Assembly (NCBI RefSeq): GCF_027922305.1
Contig: NZ_BSFK01000002.1
Coordinates: forward strand, 62,001-126,000
DNA from: Methylopila jiangsuensis
GTDB taxonomy: Bacteria > Pseudomonadota > Alphaproteobacteria > Rhizobiales > Methylopilaceae
Length of the DNA stretch: 64,000 nucleotides
Direction: 5' to 3'
This document shows, in pieces, positions 26,494-35,400 of the stretch. Under the pieces are notes generated by a model, which saw nothing but the letters and a program-made list of their open reading frames with translations, had not been told where the DNA came from and searched no databases. The first letter of the stretch is position 1. The number at the start of each line of letters is the position of its first letter. Made by a program: the position numbers and the translations under genes.

Positions 26494-26906
26494 AGACAGG
26501 CGTTCTGCTCGACACCTGCGCGGTGATCTGGGTGGCCGAAGGCGCCGACATCGCCGAGAGCGCGCTAAGATTGATCGAGACCACGCTCAAGAGCGGCGCG
26601 CCGGTGTTCGTGTCGCCGATGACGGCTTGGGAGGTGGGGCTGCTGGCGGCGCGCGGCCGGATCGTGCTGTCCCGCCGCCCCGAGGACTGGTTCGCGGCGT
26701 TCATGGCGACAGCAGGGGTGAAGGCCGCCCCGCTGTCGCCTGACATCCTGATCGCGTCGTCATTCCTTCCAGGGCGACCGCCCAACGACCCGGTGGATCG
26801 CATCATGGCGGCGACCGCGCGTGTGCTGGCGTGTCCGCTGGTCACGCGCGACCGCCTGCTGCTGGGTTATGGCGAAGAGGGGCATGTGCGCACGGCGGCG
26901 TGCTGA
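26490..26906 (+). CDS. PIN-domain toxin (VapC-like ribonuclease)
   Basis: A 138 aa PIN-fold protein. The N-terminal acid is Asp8 in LLDTCAVIWVAEG, the second is Glu in TAWEVGLLAARG, and the last acids are in DPVDRIMAATA and VTRDRLL, matching a VapC active site that cleaves RNA with Mg2+. LIASSFLPGRPPNDP is the usual central part. The GTG start overlaps the preceding gene by 4 bases, the normal coupling of an antitoxin-toxin pair. The active-site acids look intact, so the toxin is probably functional. Confidence 0.82.
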   Translation: MKTGVLLDTCAVIWVAEGADIAESALRLIETTLKSGAPVFVSPMTAWEVGLLAARGRIVLSRRPEDWFAAFMATAGVKAAPLSPDILIASSFLPGRPPNDPVDRIMAATARVLACPLVTRDRLLLGYGEEGHVRTAAC

Positions 26907-26974
26907 CGGAGCCCCTTTAACGTCCTGAAAGCGGGAGAGAGCGCATCCTGCGCTCCCCAGACGGAGCCGTCATC

Positions 26975-27979
26975 ATGTCATTGCTGCGCCTCACCTTCGC
27001 CGCCGGCCTGCTGGCGTTCTCCGGTTTCGGCGCGTTCGCCGAGGAGGCGTGCGGCGGGCAGGACCTGCTCGCCAAGGCCGCGGCGGAGGGCGGCGAGGCC
27101 TATGCGGGGTTCGTGGCGCGGGCGCAAGGGGTGCCGAACGGCGAGGGCCTGCTGTGGAAGGTGGCGCCCAAGGCCGGGTCCGCCGCGGCGCCGTCCTACC
27201 TGTTCGGCACCATGCACACCACCGAGGCCGATCTGGTGGCGCTGGCCGCCCCGGTGCGGGAGGCGCTTCGGACCGCGACAACGGTCGCGGTGGAGATCGA
27301 GAACGCCAACGGCGCCGCCACCCAGGCCGAAACCATCGCCTTCGTCACCAGGAATGGGCTCGACCTCTCCGGCGGCGGGCTCGCCGGCTTCACCGACGCC
27401 CAGAAGGAGGAGGTGGGCAGGCGCCTGACGGCGAGCGGCCTGCCGGCCTCGCTCGCCACTACGCTGAAGCCGTGGTTCCTCAGCGTGGCGCTGCAACTGC
27501 CCGCCTGCGAGGTGAAGCAGATGGGGGCGGGCAAGCCCACCATCGACTCCCGCGTCGAGGCGCTTGGGCGCGAGCAGGGCGCGGGCATCGTCGGGCTGGA
27601 GACGGTGGCGGAGCAGCTCGGGATCGTGGCGAGCATGCCCGAGGACGACGCCCGCCGCATGATCCGCGACGTGGTGGCGAGCCCCAACGCCAGCGAGGAC
27701 CTGCGCGCCACGGTGCTGCGGCTCTACCGGGAGCGCAAGGTGGGCTGGTATCTCGCCATGACCGGCGACGTGGTCGGGCCGCTGATGGACGTCACCGCCT
27801 ACGCGGCCTTCATGGAGGAGCTGGTGGACCGGCGCAACGCGCGGATGGCGGAGCGCTCCGAGGCGCTGATCGACAAGGGCGGCGCGTTCGTGGCGGTCGG
27901 CGCGCTGCACCTGCCGGGCGAGAAGGGGCTGGTCGAACTCTACCGCAAGGCGGGCTACACGGTCACCCGGGTCTGGTGA
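26975..27979 (+). CDS. TraB/GumN-family protein (Tiki-like), copy 1
   Basis: A 334 aa exported protein with a signal peptide (1-22). The TraB/GumN domain shows the first motif YLFGTMHTTEADL (about 68-80), an acidic VAVEIENANG segment, LKPWFLSVAL, GLETVAEQL, and the closing VGALHLPGEKGLVE..GYTVTRVW. The family shares the GxxH/Glu metal site of Tiki metalloproteases; a protease role in bacteria is not established. A paralogue with the same ending lies at 48917-49936 in the mxa operon. This copy looks monocistronic. Confidence 0.8.
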   Translation: MSLLRLTFAAGLLAFSGFGAFAEEACGGQDLLAKAAAEGGEAYAGFVARAQGVPNGEGLLWKVAPKAGSAAAPSYLFGTMHTTEADLVALAAPVREALRTATTVAVEIENANGAATQAETIAFVTRNGLDLSGGGLAGFTDAQKEEVGRRLTASGLPASLATTLKPWFLSVALQLPACEVKQMGAGKPTIDSRVEALGREQGAGIVGLETVAEQLGIVASMPEDDARRMIRDVVASPNASEDLRATVLRLYRERKVGWYLAMTGDVVGPLMDVTAYAAFMEELVDRRNARMAERSEALIDKGGAFVAVGALHLPGEKGLVELYRKAGYTVTRVW

Positions 27980-28154
27980 CGTCGGCGCCCCAAAAAATGC
28001 AGGGCGTCTCCGCAGTGGGGAGGGAGGAGCGCGCGAAGTCGCGCCGGGAGTGTTCTGTGACAATTTACCGGACGAGACTGCCGCCTATAAAGACGGGAGA
28101 CGGGTGAGGGAGGCGGGTCCAGACCGTCCGATGGCCTCACCTGAAGGATCTGGA

Positions 28155-29930
28155 ATGCCGCATCCGGACGAGGATCGTCGCGACCGCCATGGGGCGGACC
28201 ACTCCTTTCCGGAGACGGGCGCCGCCGCGGCGCGCCCGCAGGATCCGCCGCCGTCCGGCAGACGCGGCGCGGATCTCGTCGATCTTCTCCAGAGCCCGGC
28301 CTGCGTGATCGGCCGGTCCGGCGGCGTGCGGCGCATGAACGCCGCCTGGCGCGCGTTCGCCGATCATGGCGACGACGCCGGCGCCTCCTGGCTGCGCCTC
28401 ATCCACCCGGTGGACCGCTACGTCGCCATGAGCCATCTCCACGCCCTCGACGGGGCCGGGAGCGCGACGGAAATCCCGTGCCGGCTGGCGGACAGGGCGG
28501 GCGGGCATCGCTGGTTTCTTCTGAGCCTGCAGAAAAGGCCGGATGACGCCTGCGAAGACGCCGCGCTCTGTCTCGCTTTTGACATCCACGCCATGAAGCT
28601 GCGGGAGATCGACCTCGAGCGCCGGGCGTCGATCCAGGCGGACATGCTCGATGTCAGCGTGGACTGCATCAAGCTGATCTCGCTGGAGGGCGAGCTGATC
28701 CACATGAACCGGGCGGGGCGCCGCGCCCTGGGGCTGCCCGACGATTCGCCCTTCGGCATGCCCTGGCTGCCGCTGCTGCCGAGCGACGTCTGGGAGGTCG
28801 CCGAAAGCGCCCTGAAGGCGGCTCGGGAGGGGCTGTCCAGCCGGTTCCCCGGGCGCAGCCGCCTGCCGGGCCAGAAGCCGCAGCATTGGGACAACATGCT
28901 GTCGCCCATCCTCGGCGCCGACGGCGCGCCGGCCGCGATCCTGTGCGTTTCACGCGAGGTCTCCGCCGAACACGACGCCTATGACGCGCTTCGCCAGAGC
29001 CAGGAGCGGCTCGCCGCCGCCGTCCGCGTCGGGGGGCTCGGCATCTGGGACTACGACATCCTGAACGACGATCTGATATGCGACGACGTCTGGCACCGCA
29101 TCATGGGACGCGATCCCCGATCGCCGATCCGTTCGGTCGAAGAGTTCCGGCTTCTGGTCCATCCCGAAGATGTGGAACGGGCGACCGAGGTTCGGCGCGC
29201 CGCCGCCAAACTGGTGGCGGACCGGCGCGATTACGCGGTGACGTTCCGAATCGTGCGGCCGGACGGGGAGATCCGCTGGGTGCGCTCCGTCGCCCTGGTC
29301 CAGTCGGACGCCGGGGAGCCGCGCCGCGCCGTCGGGTTCGTGATGGACGTCACGGAGGCCCGGCGCGGGGAGCTGGCGCTGCGGGACGCGAACCGCACGC
29401 TCCTGCGGCAGAAGATGTCGCTGACCCGCCAGAGCCTTGAGGATCCGCTCACGGGGCTTCCGAACCGGCGCCATCTCGACATGGTGCTGGCCAAGCTTTG
29501 CGGGGGCGAGGGGCCGGCCGGGGAGATCGTCTGCGTCGGGATGGCGGACGTCGACCATTTCAAGGCGTTCAACGACCGTTATGGCCACCCCGAAGGCGAC
29601 GCGGCGCTGCGCGCCATCGCCCGCGCGCTGCGGTCGGCGGCCCGGACGTCGGATTTCGTCGCCCGCTACGGCGGCGAGGAGTTCGCCTTCGCCCTGAACG
29701 ACGTGGCCGATCCCGCGGGCGTGCTCGACAGGTTTCTGAGCGCCGTGGCGGAGCTGAACATTCCCCATGCGGATTCGCCGCTGGGGCGTCTCGCCATCAG
29801 TTGCGGCTGCATCGTCCGCCGACGCGGCGAGGGCATGACCCCGGGGGAGCTTCTGAAGGCGAGCGACGCCGCGCTCTATGAAGCCAAGCTCGCGGGGCGC
29901 GGCCGCAGCGTCGTCCGCAACGCGCTGTAG
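28155..29930 (+). CDS. PAS-domain diguanylate cyclase (GGDEF)
   Basis: A 591 aa soluble signalling protein without membrane segments. The disordered N-terminus (1-40) is followed by two to three PAS-like units (about 50-130, 175-290 and 300-420; the last has WDYDILNDDLICDDVW and IRWVRSVAL) and a C-terminal GGDEF domain (about 430-590). The active-site motif is GGEEF in RYGGEEFAF, and RTSD five residues before it is a c-di-GMP inhibitory I-site, so it should make c-di-GMP and be product-inhibited. The start at 28155 has AAGGA six bases before it; earlier in-frame ATGs exist. Confidence 0.85.
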   Translation: MPHPDEDRRDRHGADHSFPETGAAAARPQDPPPSGRRGADLVDLLQSPACVIGRSGGVRRMNAAWRAFADHGDDAGASWLRLIHPVDRYVAMSHLHALDGAGSATEIPCRLADRAGGHRWFLLSLQKRPDDACEDAALCLAFDIHAMKLREIDLERRASIQADMLDVSVDCIKLISLEGELIHMNRAGRRALGLPDDSPFGMPWLPLLPSDVWEVAESALKAAREGLSSRFPGRSRLPGQKPQHWDNMLSPILGADGAPAAILCVSREVSAEHDAYDALRQSQERLAAAVRVGGLGIWDYDILNDDLICDDVWHRIMGRDPRSPIRSVEEFRLLVHPEDVERATEVRRAAAKLVADRRDYAVTFRIVRPDGEIRWVRSVALVQSDAGEPRRAVGFVMDVTEARRGELALRDANRTLLRQKMSLTRQSLEDPLTGLPNRRHLDMVLAKLCGGEGPAGEIVCVGMADVDHFKAFNDRYGHPEGDAALRAIARALRSAARTSDFVARYGGEEFAFALNDVADPAGVLDRFLSAVAELNIPHADSPLGRLAISCGCIVRRRGEGMTPGELLKASDAALYEAKLAGRGRSVVRNAL

Positions 29931-29961
29931 GGAGCGTCGCCGGCGCTCCGGCGCGCGCCGG
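29931..29961. terminator. GC-rich hairpins between convergent GGDEF gene and polA
   Basis: GGAGCG (29931-29936) pairs with CGCTCC (29944-29949), and CCGGCGCGCGCCGG (29948-29961) is a perfect palindrome abutting the polA stop. No T-tract follows, so termination is plausible but weakly supported. Confidence 0.35.
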
Positions 29962-29962
29962 C

Positions 29963-32899
29963 TCAGTGGGCCTCCTCCCAGTTGTCGGCGGCGCGGGCGT
30001 CCACCTTCAGCGGCACGCGAAGCTCCAGCGCCGGCAGCGGCGCCTGCTCCATCACCCGCGTGACCACCGGCAGAGTCGCCTCCACCTCGGCCTCGGGCGC
30101 CTCGAAGATCAGCTCGTCATGCACCTGCAGCAGCATCTTCGCGCCGAGGTTGGCGGCGGCGAGCGCCTCCTCCATGCGGATCATGGCGCGGCGGATGATG
30201 TCGGCGGCGGAGCCCTGGATCGGCGCGTTGATGGCGGCGCGCTCGAAATTGGCGCGCTCCGCCGGGTTCCTGGCGTTGATCTGGGGGTAGTGGCAGCGTC
30301 GGCCGAAGATGGTGGTGACGAAGCCGTCGGCCCGGGCGGCGGCCTTGGCGGCCTCCATGTAGTCGCGGATGCCGGGGAAACGCTCGAAATAGGTCTTGAT
30401 GTACTGCCCGGCCTCCTCGCGCCCGATGGAGAGCTGGTTGGCGAGCCCAAAGGCCGAGATGCCGTAGATGATGCCGAAATTGATCGCCTTGGCCCGGCGG
30501 CGCACCTCGGAGGGCATGCCGGCCACGGGCACGCCGAACATCTCCGAGGCGGTCATGGCGTGAATGTCGAGCCCGTCCTCGAACGCCTGCGTCAGCTGCG
30601 GGATGTCGGCCATGTGGGCCAGCACCCGAAGCTCGATCTGGCTGTAGTCGGCGGAGACCAGCTTCGTTCCCGGCGCCGCCACGAAGGCGCGGCGGATCTT
30701 GCGTCCCTCCTCGGTGCGCACCGGGATGTTCTGGATGTTGGGCTCGGTCGAGGACAGCCGGCCCGTGGTGGTGGCCGCGAGCTGGAAGTTGGTGTGCACC
30801 CGGCCGGTGCGCGGGTGCAGATAGGTCGGCAGCGCGTCGGCGTAGGTGGATTTCAGCTTGGAGAGCTGGCGCCAGTCGAGAATGCGCCGGGGCAGGTCGT
30901 GGCCGGCGGCGGCCAGCTCCTCCAGCACGTTGGCGGCAGTGCCCCAGGCGCCGGTCTTGGTCTTCTTCGCGCCGGGCAGCCCCATCTTGCCGAACAGGAT
31001 GTCGCCGAGCTGCTTCGGGCTGCCGAGGTTGAACGGCTCCCCCGCGAGCGTGTGGACCTCATCCTCCAGCGCGCCCATGCGCTGGGCGAGTTCGCCGGAC
31101 AGGCGCGACAGCAGGGCCCGGTCGATGGCGACGCCCCGGCGCTCCATCCGCGACAGCACGGAGGGCATCGGCCGCTCCAGCGTGGCGTAGACGGTGGTCA
31201 TGCGGTCGGCGGTGAGGCGCTGCCGGAACAGGCTCCAGAGGCGAAGCGCCACGTCGGCCCGCTCGGCGGCGTAGGGCGCCACCCGGTCCACCGGCGCCTC
31301 GGCGAGCGGAACCCGGGCGCGGCCGGAGCCGGTCACCTCGTCGGGCGTGATCAGCGCGTGGCCGAGATGCCGCCGCGCCAGCTCGTCGAGCCCCTGGCCG
31401 CCGAGCCCGCTGTCCAGCACATAGGACATCAGCAGCGCGTCGTCATAAGGCGCGAGGCCGTGGCCGCGCTCGGCCAGCAGCGTGCAGGCCAGCTTCACGT
31501 TGTGGCCGATCTTGAGCACCGAATCGTCCGCGAGCGCGGGGGCGAGCAGCGCCAGCGCCTCCGCCTCCGGAATCTGCGCCTCGGCCGCGGCGTCGCCGCT
31601 CTCGGACAGCAGGTCGCCGCCGGCGTGGTGGCCGATGGGAACATAGGCCGCGCGGCCGGGCGCGAGGCCAAGCGCCAGGCCCACGATCTCCGCCTGCATC
31701 GGGTCGATGGACGAGGTCTCCAGGCTCAGCGCGAACCGGCCGATGTCCCGCGCCTCCGCGATCAGCGCCGCGAGCCGGCCGGCGTCGCGCACGATCTCGT
31801 AGGCCGAACGGTCGATCGTCGTTTCCGCGGCGCGGGCGACGAGCTTTTCGGCGAGGTCCCGGGGCGTCGCGCCTTCCGAGGCCGGGGCGCCGCCGGTCGC
31901 GCCGGTGTCCGCAGGGGCGGCCTGGCCGGATGCGGCGGCGTCCCCGGAGGCTGAGCCGCGCTTGGCGGACATCATCTCCGCGTCCGGCGTCACGGCGGCG
32001 GCGTCGACGCCGGTCGCCTCGGCCACCCGGCGGGTGAGGGTGGTGAACTCCATGGCCTTGAGGAAGGCCACCAGCCGGGCGGGATTGGGCGCCTCCACCG
32101 CCAGATCGGCGAGCGGCGTGTCCAGCGGCACGTTCTGGTCCAGCGTCACCAGCGTTTTCGACAGGCGCGCCAGATCGGCGCTGGCGATCAGGTTCTCGCG
32201 CCGCTTGGGCTGCCTGATCTCGCCGGCCCGCGCCAGCAGCGTCTCCAGATCGCCGTACTCCGCCAGCAGCTGGGCGGCGGTCTTGGCGCCGATGCCCGGC
32301 ACGCCCGGCACGTTGTCCACCGAATCGCCGGTGAGGGCCTGCAGGTCGATCATCTTGTCCGGCCCGACGCCGAACTTCTCGAACACCTCGTCCGGGCCGA
32401 TGCGCTTGTCCTTGACCGGATCGAGCATGACCACGCCGCCGCCGATGAGCTGGAACAGGTCCTTGTCGGAGCCGACGATGGTGACCTCGGCCCCGGCCTC
32501 CGCCGCCAGCCGGGCGTAGGTGGCGATCAGGTCGTCGGCCTCGAAGCCGCCCTGCTCCAGCGCCGGGATGGAGAAGGCCCGGGTGGCGGTGCGGATCAGC
32601 GGGAACTGGGGGATCAGGTCTTCCGGCGGCTCGGACCGGTTGGCCTTGTAGGCGGGATAGACGTCCTTGCGGAACGTGGTCTCGGACTTGTCGAACACCA
32701 CCGCGAGATGGGTGGGGTCGACCCAGCCGGCGTCCCGCAGCAGCTTCCACAGCATGTTGCAGAAGCCGGACACGGCGCCCACCGGCAGCCCGTCGGACGG
32801 GCGCGTCAGCGGGGGCAGCGCGTGGAAAGCGCGGAAGATGTAGGACGAGCCGTCCACGAGGACGACGTGGTCGCCTTTGGCGACAGGGCGGCTTGGCAT
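29963..32899 (-). CDS. polA: DNA polymerase I
   Basis: A 978 aa three-domain enzyme for Okazaki-fragment processing and repair. The 5'-3' exonuclease domain (1-300, VLVDGSSYIFRAFHALP at the start) and polymerase domain (about 560-978, with SADYSQIELRVLAH, RRAKAINFGIIYG and VHDELIFE) look complete. The middle 3'-5' exonuclease domain (about 345-540) is present but its metal ligands appear lost: aligned to E. coli D355/E357/D424/D501 I read Ser (FALSLET), Glu, Ala (HNVKLAC) and Arg (YAAERAD). Proofreading is therefore probably absent. It is monocistronic. Confidence 0.95.
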   Translation of the reverse strand: MPSRPVAKGDHVVLVDGSSYIFRAFHALPPLTRPSDGLPVGAVSGFCNMLWKLLRDAGWVDPTHLAVVFDKSETTFRKDVYPAYKANRSEPPEDLIPQFPLIRTATRAFSIPALEQGGFEADDLIATYARLAAEAGAEVTIVGSDKDLFQLIGGGVVMLDPVKDKRIGPDEVFEKFGVGPDKMIDLQALTGDSVDNVPGVPGIGAKTAAQLLAEYGDLETLLARAGEIRQPKRRENLIASADLARLSKTLVTLDQNVPLDTPLADLAVEAPNPARLVAFLKAMEFTTLTRRVAEATGVDAAAVTPDAEMMSAKRGSASGDAAASGQAAPADTGATGGAPASEGATPRDLAEKLVARAAETTIDRSAYEIVRDAGRLAALIAEARDIGRFALSLETSSIDPMQAEIVGLALGLAPGRAAYVPIGHHAGGDLLSESGDAAAEAQIPEAEALALLAPALADDSVLKIGHNVKLACTLLAERGHGLAPYDDALLMSYVLDSGLGGQGLDELARRHLGHALITPDEVTGSGRARVPLAEAPVDRVAPYAAERADVALRLWSLFRQRLTADRMTTVYATLERPMPSVLSRMERRGVAIDRALLSRLSGELAQRMGALEDEVHTLAGEPFNLGSPKQLGDILFGKMGLPGAKKTKTGAWGTAANVLEELAAAGHDLPRRILDWRQLSKLKSTYADALPTYLHPRTGRVHTNFQLAATTTGRLSSTEPNIQNIPVRTEEGRKIRRAFVAAPGTKLVSADYSQIELRVLAHMADIPQLTQAFEDGLDIHAMTASEMFGVPVAGMPSEVRRRAKAINFGIIYGISAFGLANQLSIGREEAGQYIKTYFERFPGIRDYMEAAKAAARADGFVTTIFGRRCHYPQINARNPAERANFERAAINAPIQGSAADIIRRAMIRMEEALAAANLGAKMLLQVHDELIFEAPEAEVEATLPVVTRVMEQAPLPALELRVPLKVDARAADNWEEAH

Positions 32900-33043
32900 G
32901 CGGGTCTCGGCCTGGTCCCGGAGGGCGTCGGGCCGGACTATACGGCGCGGCGGCCGGAAGGAAACCCGAGGCCCGCCTCGGCTGCAGGAATTGGAAGGGC
33001 CGGAGCCTTGCGCGGGGGCCTGGAGCTCCCGCCCTTCCCGTGA

Positions 33044-33060
33044 CGCCGCCGGAGGCGGCG
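33044..33060 (-). terminator. Short hairpin after the cytochrome c gene
   Basis: CGCCGCC-gga-GGCGGCG, a perfect 7-bp stem, lies 5 bases downstream of the cytochrome c stop on the minus strand. There is no clear U-tract. Confidence 0.35.
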
Positions 33061-33065
33061 CGAGC

Positions 33066-33455
33066 TTACTTCGCCTCTTCGATCGTCACCGACTTGGCGG
33101 TTTCGGCCGACAGCTCGGTCGCGCCCGGCGTGTAGCCGTTCAGCGACAGGATGTAGGCCAGCAACGGATCGAGCTGCTCGTCCTTGAGCGATTTGGGCGC
33201 GGTCTGCGGCATGAACTCGAAGATCCAGCCCCGCACGTCCGCGGCCGTCTGGCCGCCGAAGTGGGCCTTGAACGTGTCGCCGACGAGCGCCGGACCCAGC
33301 GCGCCGGAGCCAGCCTTGGCGTGGCAGGTGCGGCAGTGGGTGTTGTACTCCGACTGCCCCTTCTTGAGCTGCGCTTCGGTGAACGGACCCTCGGCGGCGA
33401 AGGCCGGCGAGGCGAGCAGCGCGGCTCCGATGACGAGGCTTGCGAAAGCCCTCAT
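33066..33455 (-). CDS. Small periplasmic c-type cytochrome
   Basis: A 129 aa monoheme class I-like cytochrome c. The signal peptide covers 1-21 (ASPAFA), the heme-binding motif is CRTCH at 41-45, and a Met in the FEFMPQTAP segment (about 82) is the probable distal ligand. LLAYILSLNGY is the closing helix. It would carry electrons in the periplasm. It is close to the mxa cluster (1.3 kb from the regulator) and could feed the oxidase chain, but nothing in the sequence ties it to methanol oxidation; MxaG is the dedicated acceptor. A GAAGGGAG ribosome-binding site precedes the ATG. Confidence 0.85.
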   Translation of the reverse strand: MRAFASLVIGAALLASPAFAAEGPFTEAQLKKGQSEYNTHCRTCHAKAGSGALGPALVGDTFKAHFGGQTAADVRGWIFEFMPQTAPKSLKDEQLDPLLAYILSLNGYTPGATELSAETAKSVTIEEAK

Positions 33456-33605
33456 GGCGTACTCCCTTCAATCGAACGTGGCGTTCACGTTTACGATAGG
33501 GCGTACATACCAACTGACGGCAGGTCTGGCGTGAACTTTTTCTAGTTAAAAAGCCCATCTGCGGCGAGCGGTCGCGGTTGGGCATATCGACCAAGGGCCA
33601 GCCGC

Positions 33606-34655
33606 TCATTCCGCCGGCTGGAGACGCCTGTCGCCCTTGGGCCGGTCGATGTGGAAGGCGGCGGGGCGCACGAACAGGAACCGTCCCCGGCCCGTGCGCA
33701 TGACCAGCCACTCCAACGCCAGCGGCGTTACCACCGCGACCACCGTGACGATAACAGAAATCCAGCCGATATCGGGAATAAGTCCCAGTTTGAGCAGGAT
33801 GGCGCGGGTGGCGGCCATGGGCAGGAAGAACGCCAGATAGACCGCGATCGAGCGTTCGCCGGCGTAGCGCAGCGGTTCGCCCGCCACCGTGCCCGCCAGC
33901 AGAGCCGCGAGCGCCACCACCGCGGCGGCGCCGATCAGGCCGAGCGCCAGGCTGATCACCGGCAGTTCGGACACGCCGCCGAACACCGCGGCGCCGTTGA
34001 CGAGAGCCCAGACCAGCAGGCCCGCGACCGCCAGACCCGCATGGGCGCGGGCCTTCTCGGCCAGCGCGAAGATGTACGGCGCGCCGTACCAGCCGAGCAG
34101 CACATAGACGAGCCGCGCGCAGAACTCGTCCGGTATGGTCCACCCGGTGTGGATCGGGGCGATCTCGAGCGCCGCGGCGAAGCCCAGCACCAGCGCTGGC
34201 GGCAGCCGCCGCACCAGCTTCGCGAACACGAAGAAGATCGGCAGGATGTAGATGAACCACAGCGTGCCGAAGGGCTCGATCAGCGCCAGCAGGAACTGCT
34301 CGCCCACCGCGCCGGGGCCTTCGCTGAGCGCCAGCCCCGGCCACTTGAACGCGCCCTGAATCAGCAGCCAGAGCACGTAGAAATAGGCGAAGTGCACCAC
34401 CTTGCGGTCGAGATAGGTCCGCCAGTCGCGGTCGATGACGAGCGCCAGGAACAGGCCGGAGATGAGAAAGAAATCCGGCATGCGGAACGGCCGGGCGAAG
34501 GCGACCACATAGGTCATGAAGCCGGTTTCGCCGGCCGCCTTCTCGACGCCGAGCACCGAATGCATCATCACCACCATGACAATGCAGAAGCCCTTGGCCA
34601 CGTCGACCCAGTCGACGCGCGGGCGGGGCGAGGATGCGACGGGACTGTGGCTCAT
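33606..34655 (-). CDS. Acyltransferase 3 family membrane protein
   Basis: A 349 aa polytopic inner-membrane protein with about ten hydrophobic segments. The N-terminal RVDWVDVAKGFCIVMVVMMH is the Acyl_transf_3 signature, with MPDFFLISGLFLALV and a DRDWRTYLDRK loop after it. Family members O-acylate surface polysaccharides, lipids or glucans (OpgC/OafA-like). The acceptor cannot be inferred; no glycan gene flanks it, although a capsule-type locus lies 16 kb downstream. It is monocistronic. Confidence 0.82.
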   Translation of the reverse strand: MSHSPVASSPRPRVDWVDVAKGFCIVMVVMMHSVLGVEKAAGETGFMTYVVAFARPFRMPDFFLISGLFLALVIDRDWRTYLDRKVVHFAYFYVLWLLIQGAFKWPGLALSEGPGAVGEQFLLALIEPFGTLWFIYILPIFFVFAKLVRRLPPALVLGFAAALEIAPIHTGWTIPDEFCARLVYVLLGWYGAPYIFALAEKARAHAGLAVAGLLVWALVNGAAVFGGVSELPVISLALGLIGAAAVVALAALLAGTVAGEPLRYAGERSIAVYLAFFLPMAATRAILLKLGLIPDIGWISVIVTVVAVVTPLALEWLVMRTGRGRFLFVRPAAFHIDRPKGDRRLQPAE

Positions 34656-34758
34656 GGCGGTCCGGCTCCGGCGGAAGTCTCGCGCCAGTGTGCCGTGAAA
34701 ACCGGTTCAGAAACGTGAAAGACAGCCGCCGGAATCGCCGGTCGCGCGCAAGATTGTC

Positions 34759-35400
34759 TTAAACGCCGTCGCTCAGCCCCGCGCCGCTCAGCACCGCCTT
34801 GCGCACCAGGTCCTGCAGCGTGCTGACGCGCAGCTTCTCCTTCAGGCTGGAGCAGGTGTTGGCCACAGTCTTGTAGCTGACGCCGAGCCCGTCCGCGATC
34901 TGGGCGTAGGACTTGCCCTCGCCCAGCAGCGCCAGCGTCTGCAGTTCGCGGGCGGTGAGGTCGCTGCGCTCGCGCCGCTGGCGGGAGCCGAGCAGCGCCA
35001 CCTGCACCGCCATGTCGTGGCCGATGTAGGGCTGGTTGCGCCGCACCTTCTCGATCGCCTCAAGGAAGGTCTTCGGCCCGGTGTCCTTGGACAGGAAGCC
35101 GGTGGCGCCGGCTTTCAGCGCGCGGCTCGCGATCACGGGGTCGCCATGCATGGAGAACACCAGGATCGGCGTTCCCGCGTCCCGCACCCGCAGGCGCTTG
35201 ATCAGCGACAGGCCGGCGAGGCCGGCGCCGCGGATGGCGAGATCGACGATGATCAGGTCGGGCTTCGCCCGGCGGTAGATCTGGAAGCCCGACAGCGCGG
35301 TGCCCGCCTCCAGCACCTGATCGAAGCCGGCGTCCAGCAGCACCCGCCGGCATCCCTCCAGCACGATGGGATGGTCGTCGATGATCAGGGCGGAGGTCAT
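34759..35400 (-). CDS. mxaX: NarL/LuxR-type response regulator, MxaX-like
   Basis: A 213 aa two-domain regulator. The receiver domain (1-120) has acidic pocket IIDDH and phospho-acceptor Asp53 (IIVDLAI); the C-terminal LuxR-type helix-turn-helix (about 145-205) has LTARELQTLALLGEGKSYAQIADGLG in successive pieces. It overlaps the sensor kinase gene by 4 bases (ATGA), and the kinase overlaps a lipoprotein gene. This three-gene operon faces away from mxaF, the layout of mxaZYX in Paracoccus, where MxaX activates methanol oxidation genes. The symbol follows from family plus position, so regulation of mxaF is inferred. Confidence 0.75.
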   Translation of the reverse strand: MTSALIIDDHPIVLEGCRRVLLDAGFDQVLEAGTALSGFQIYRRAKPDLIIVDLAIRGAGLAGLSLIKRLRVRDAGTPILVFSMHGDPVIASRALKAGATGFLSKDTGPKTFLEAIEKVRRNQPYIGHDMAVQVALLGSRQRRERSDLTARELQTLALLGEGKSYAQIADGLGVSYKTVANTCSSLKEKLRVSTLQDLVRKAVLSGAGLSDGV

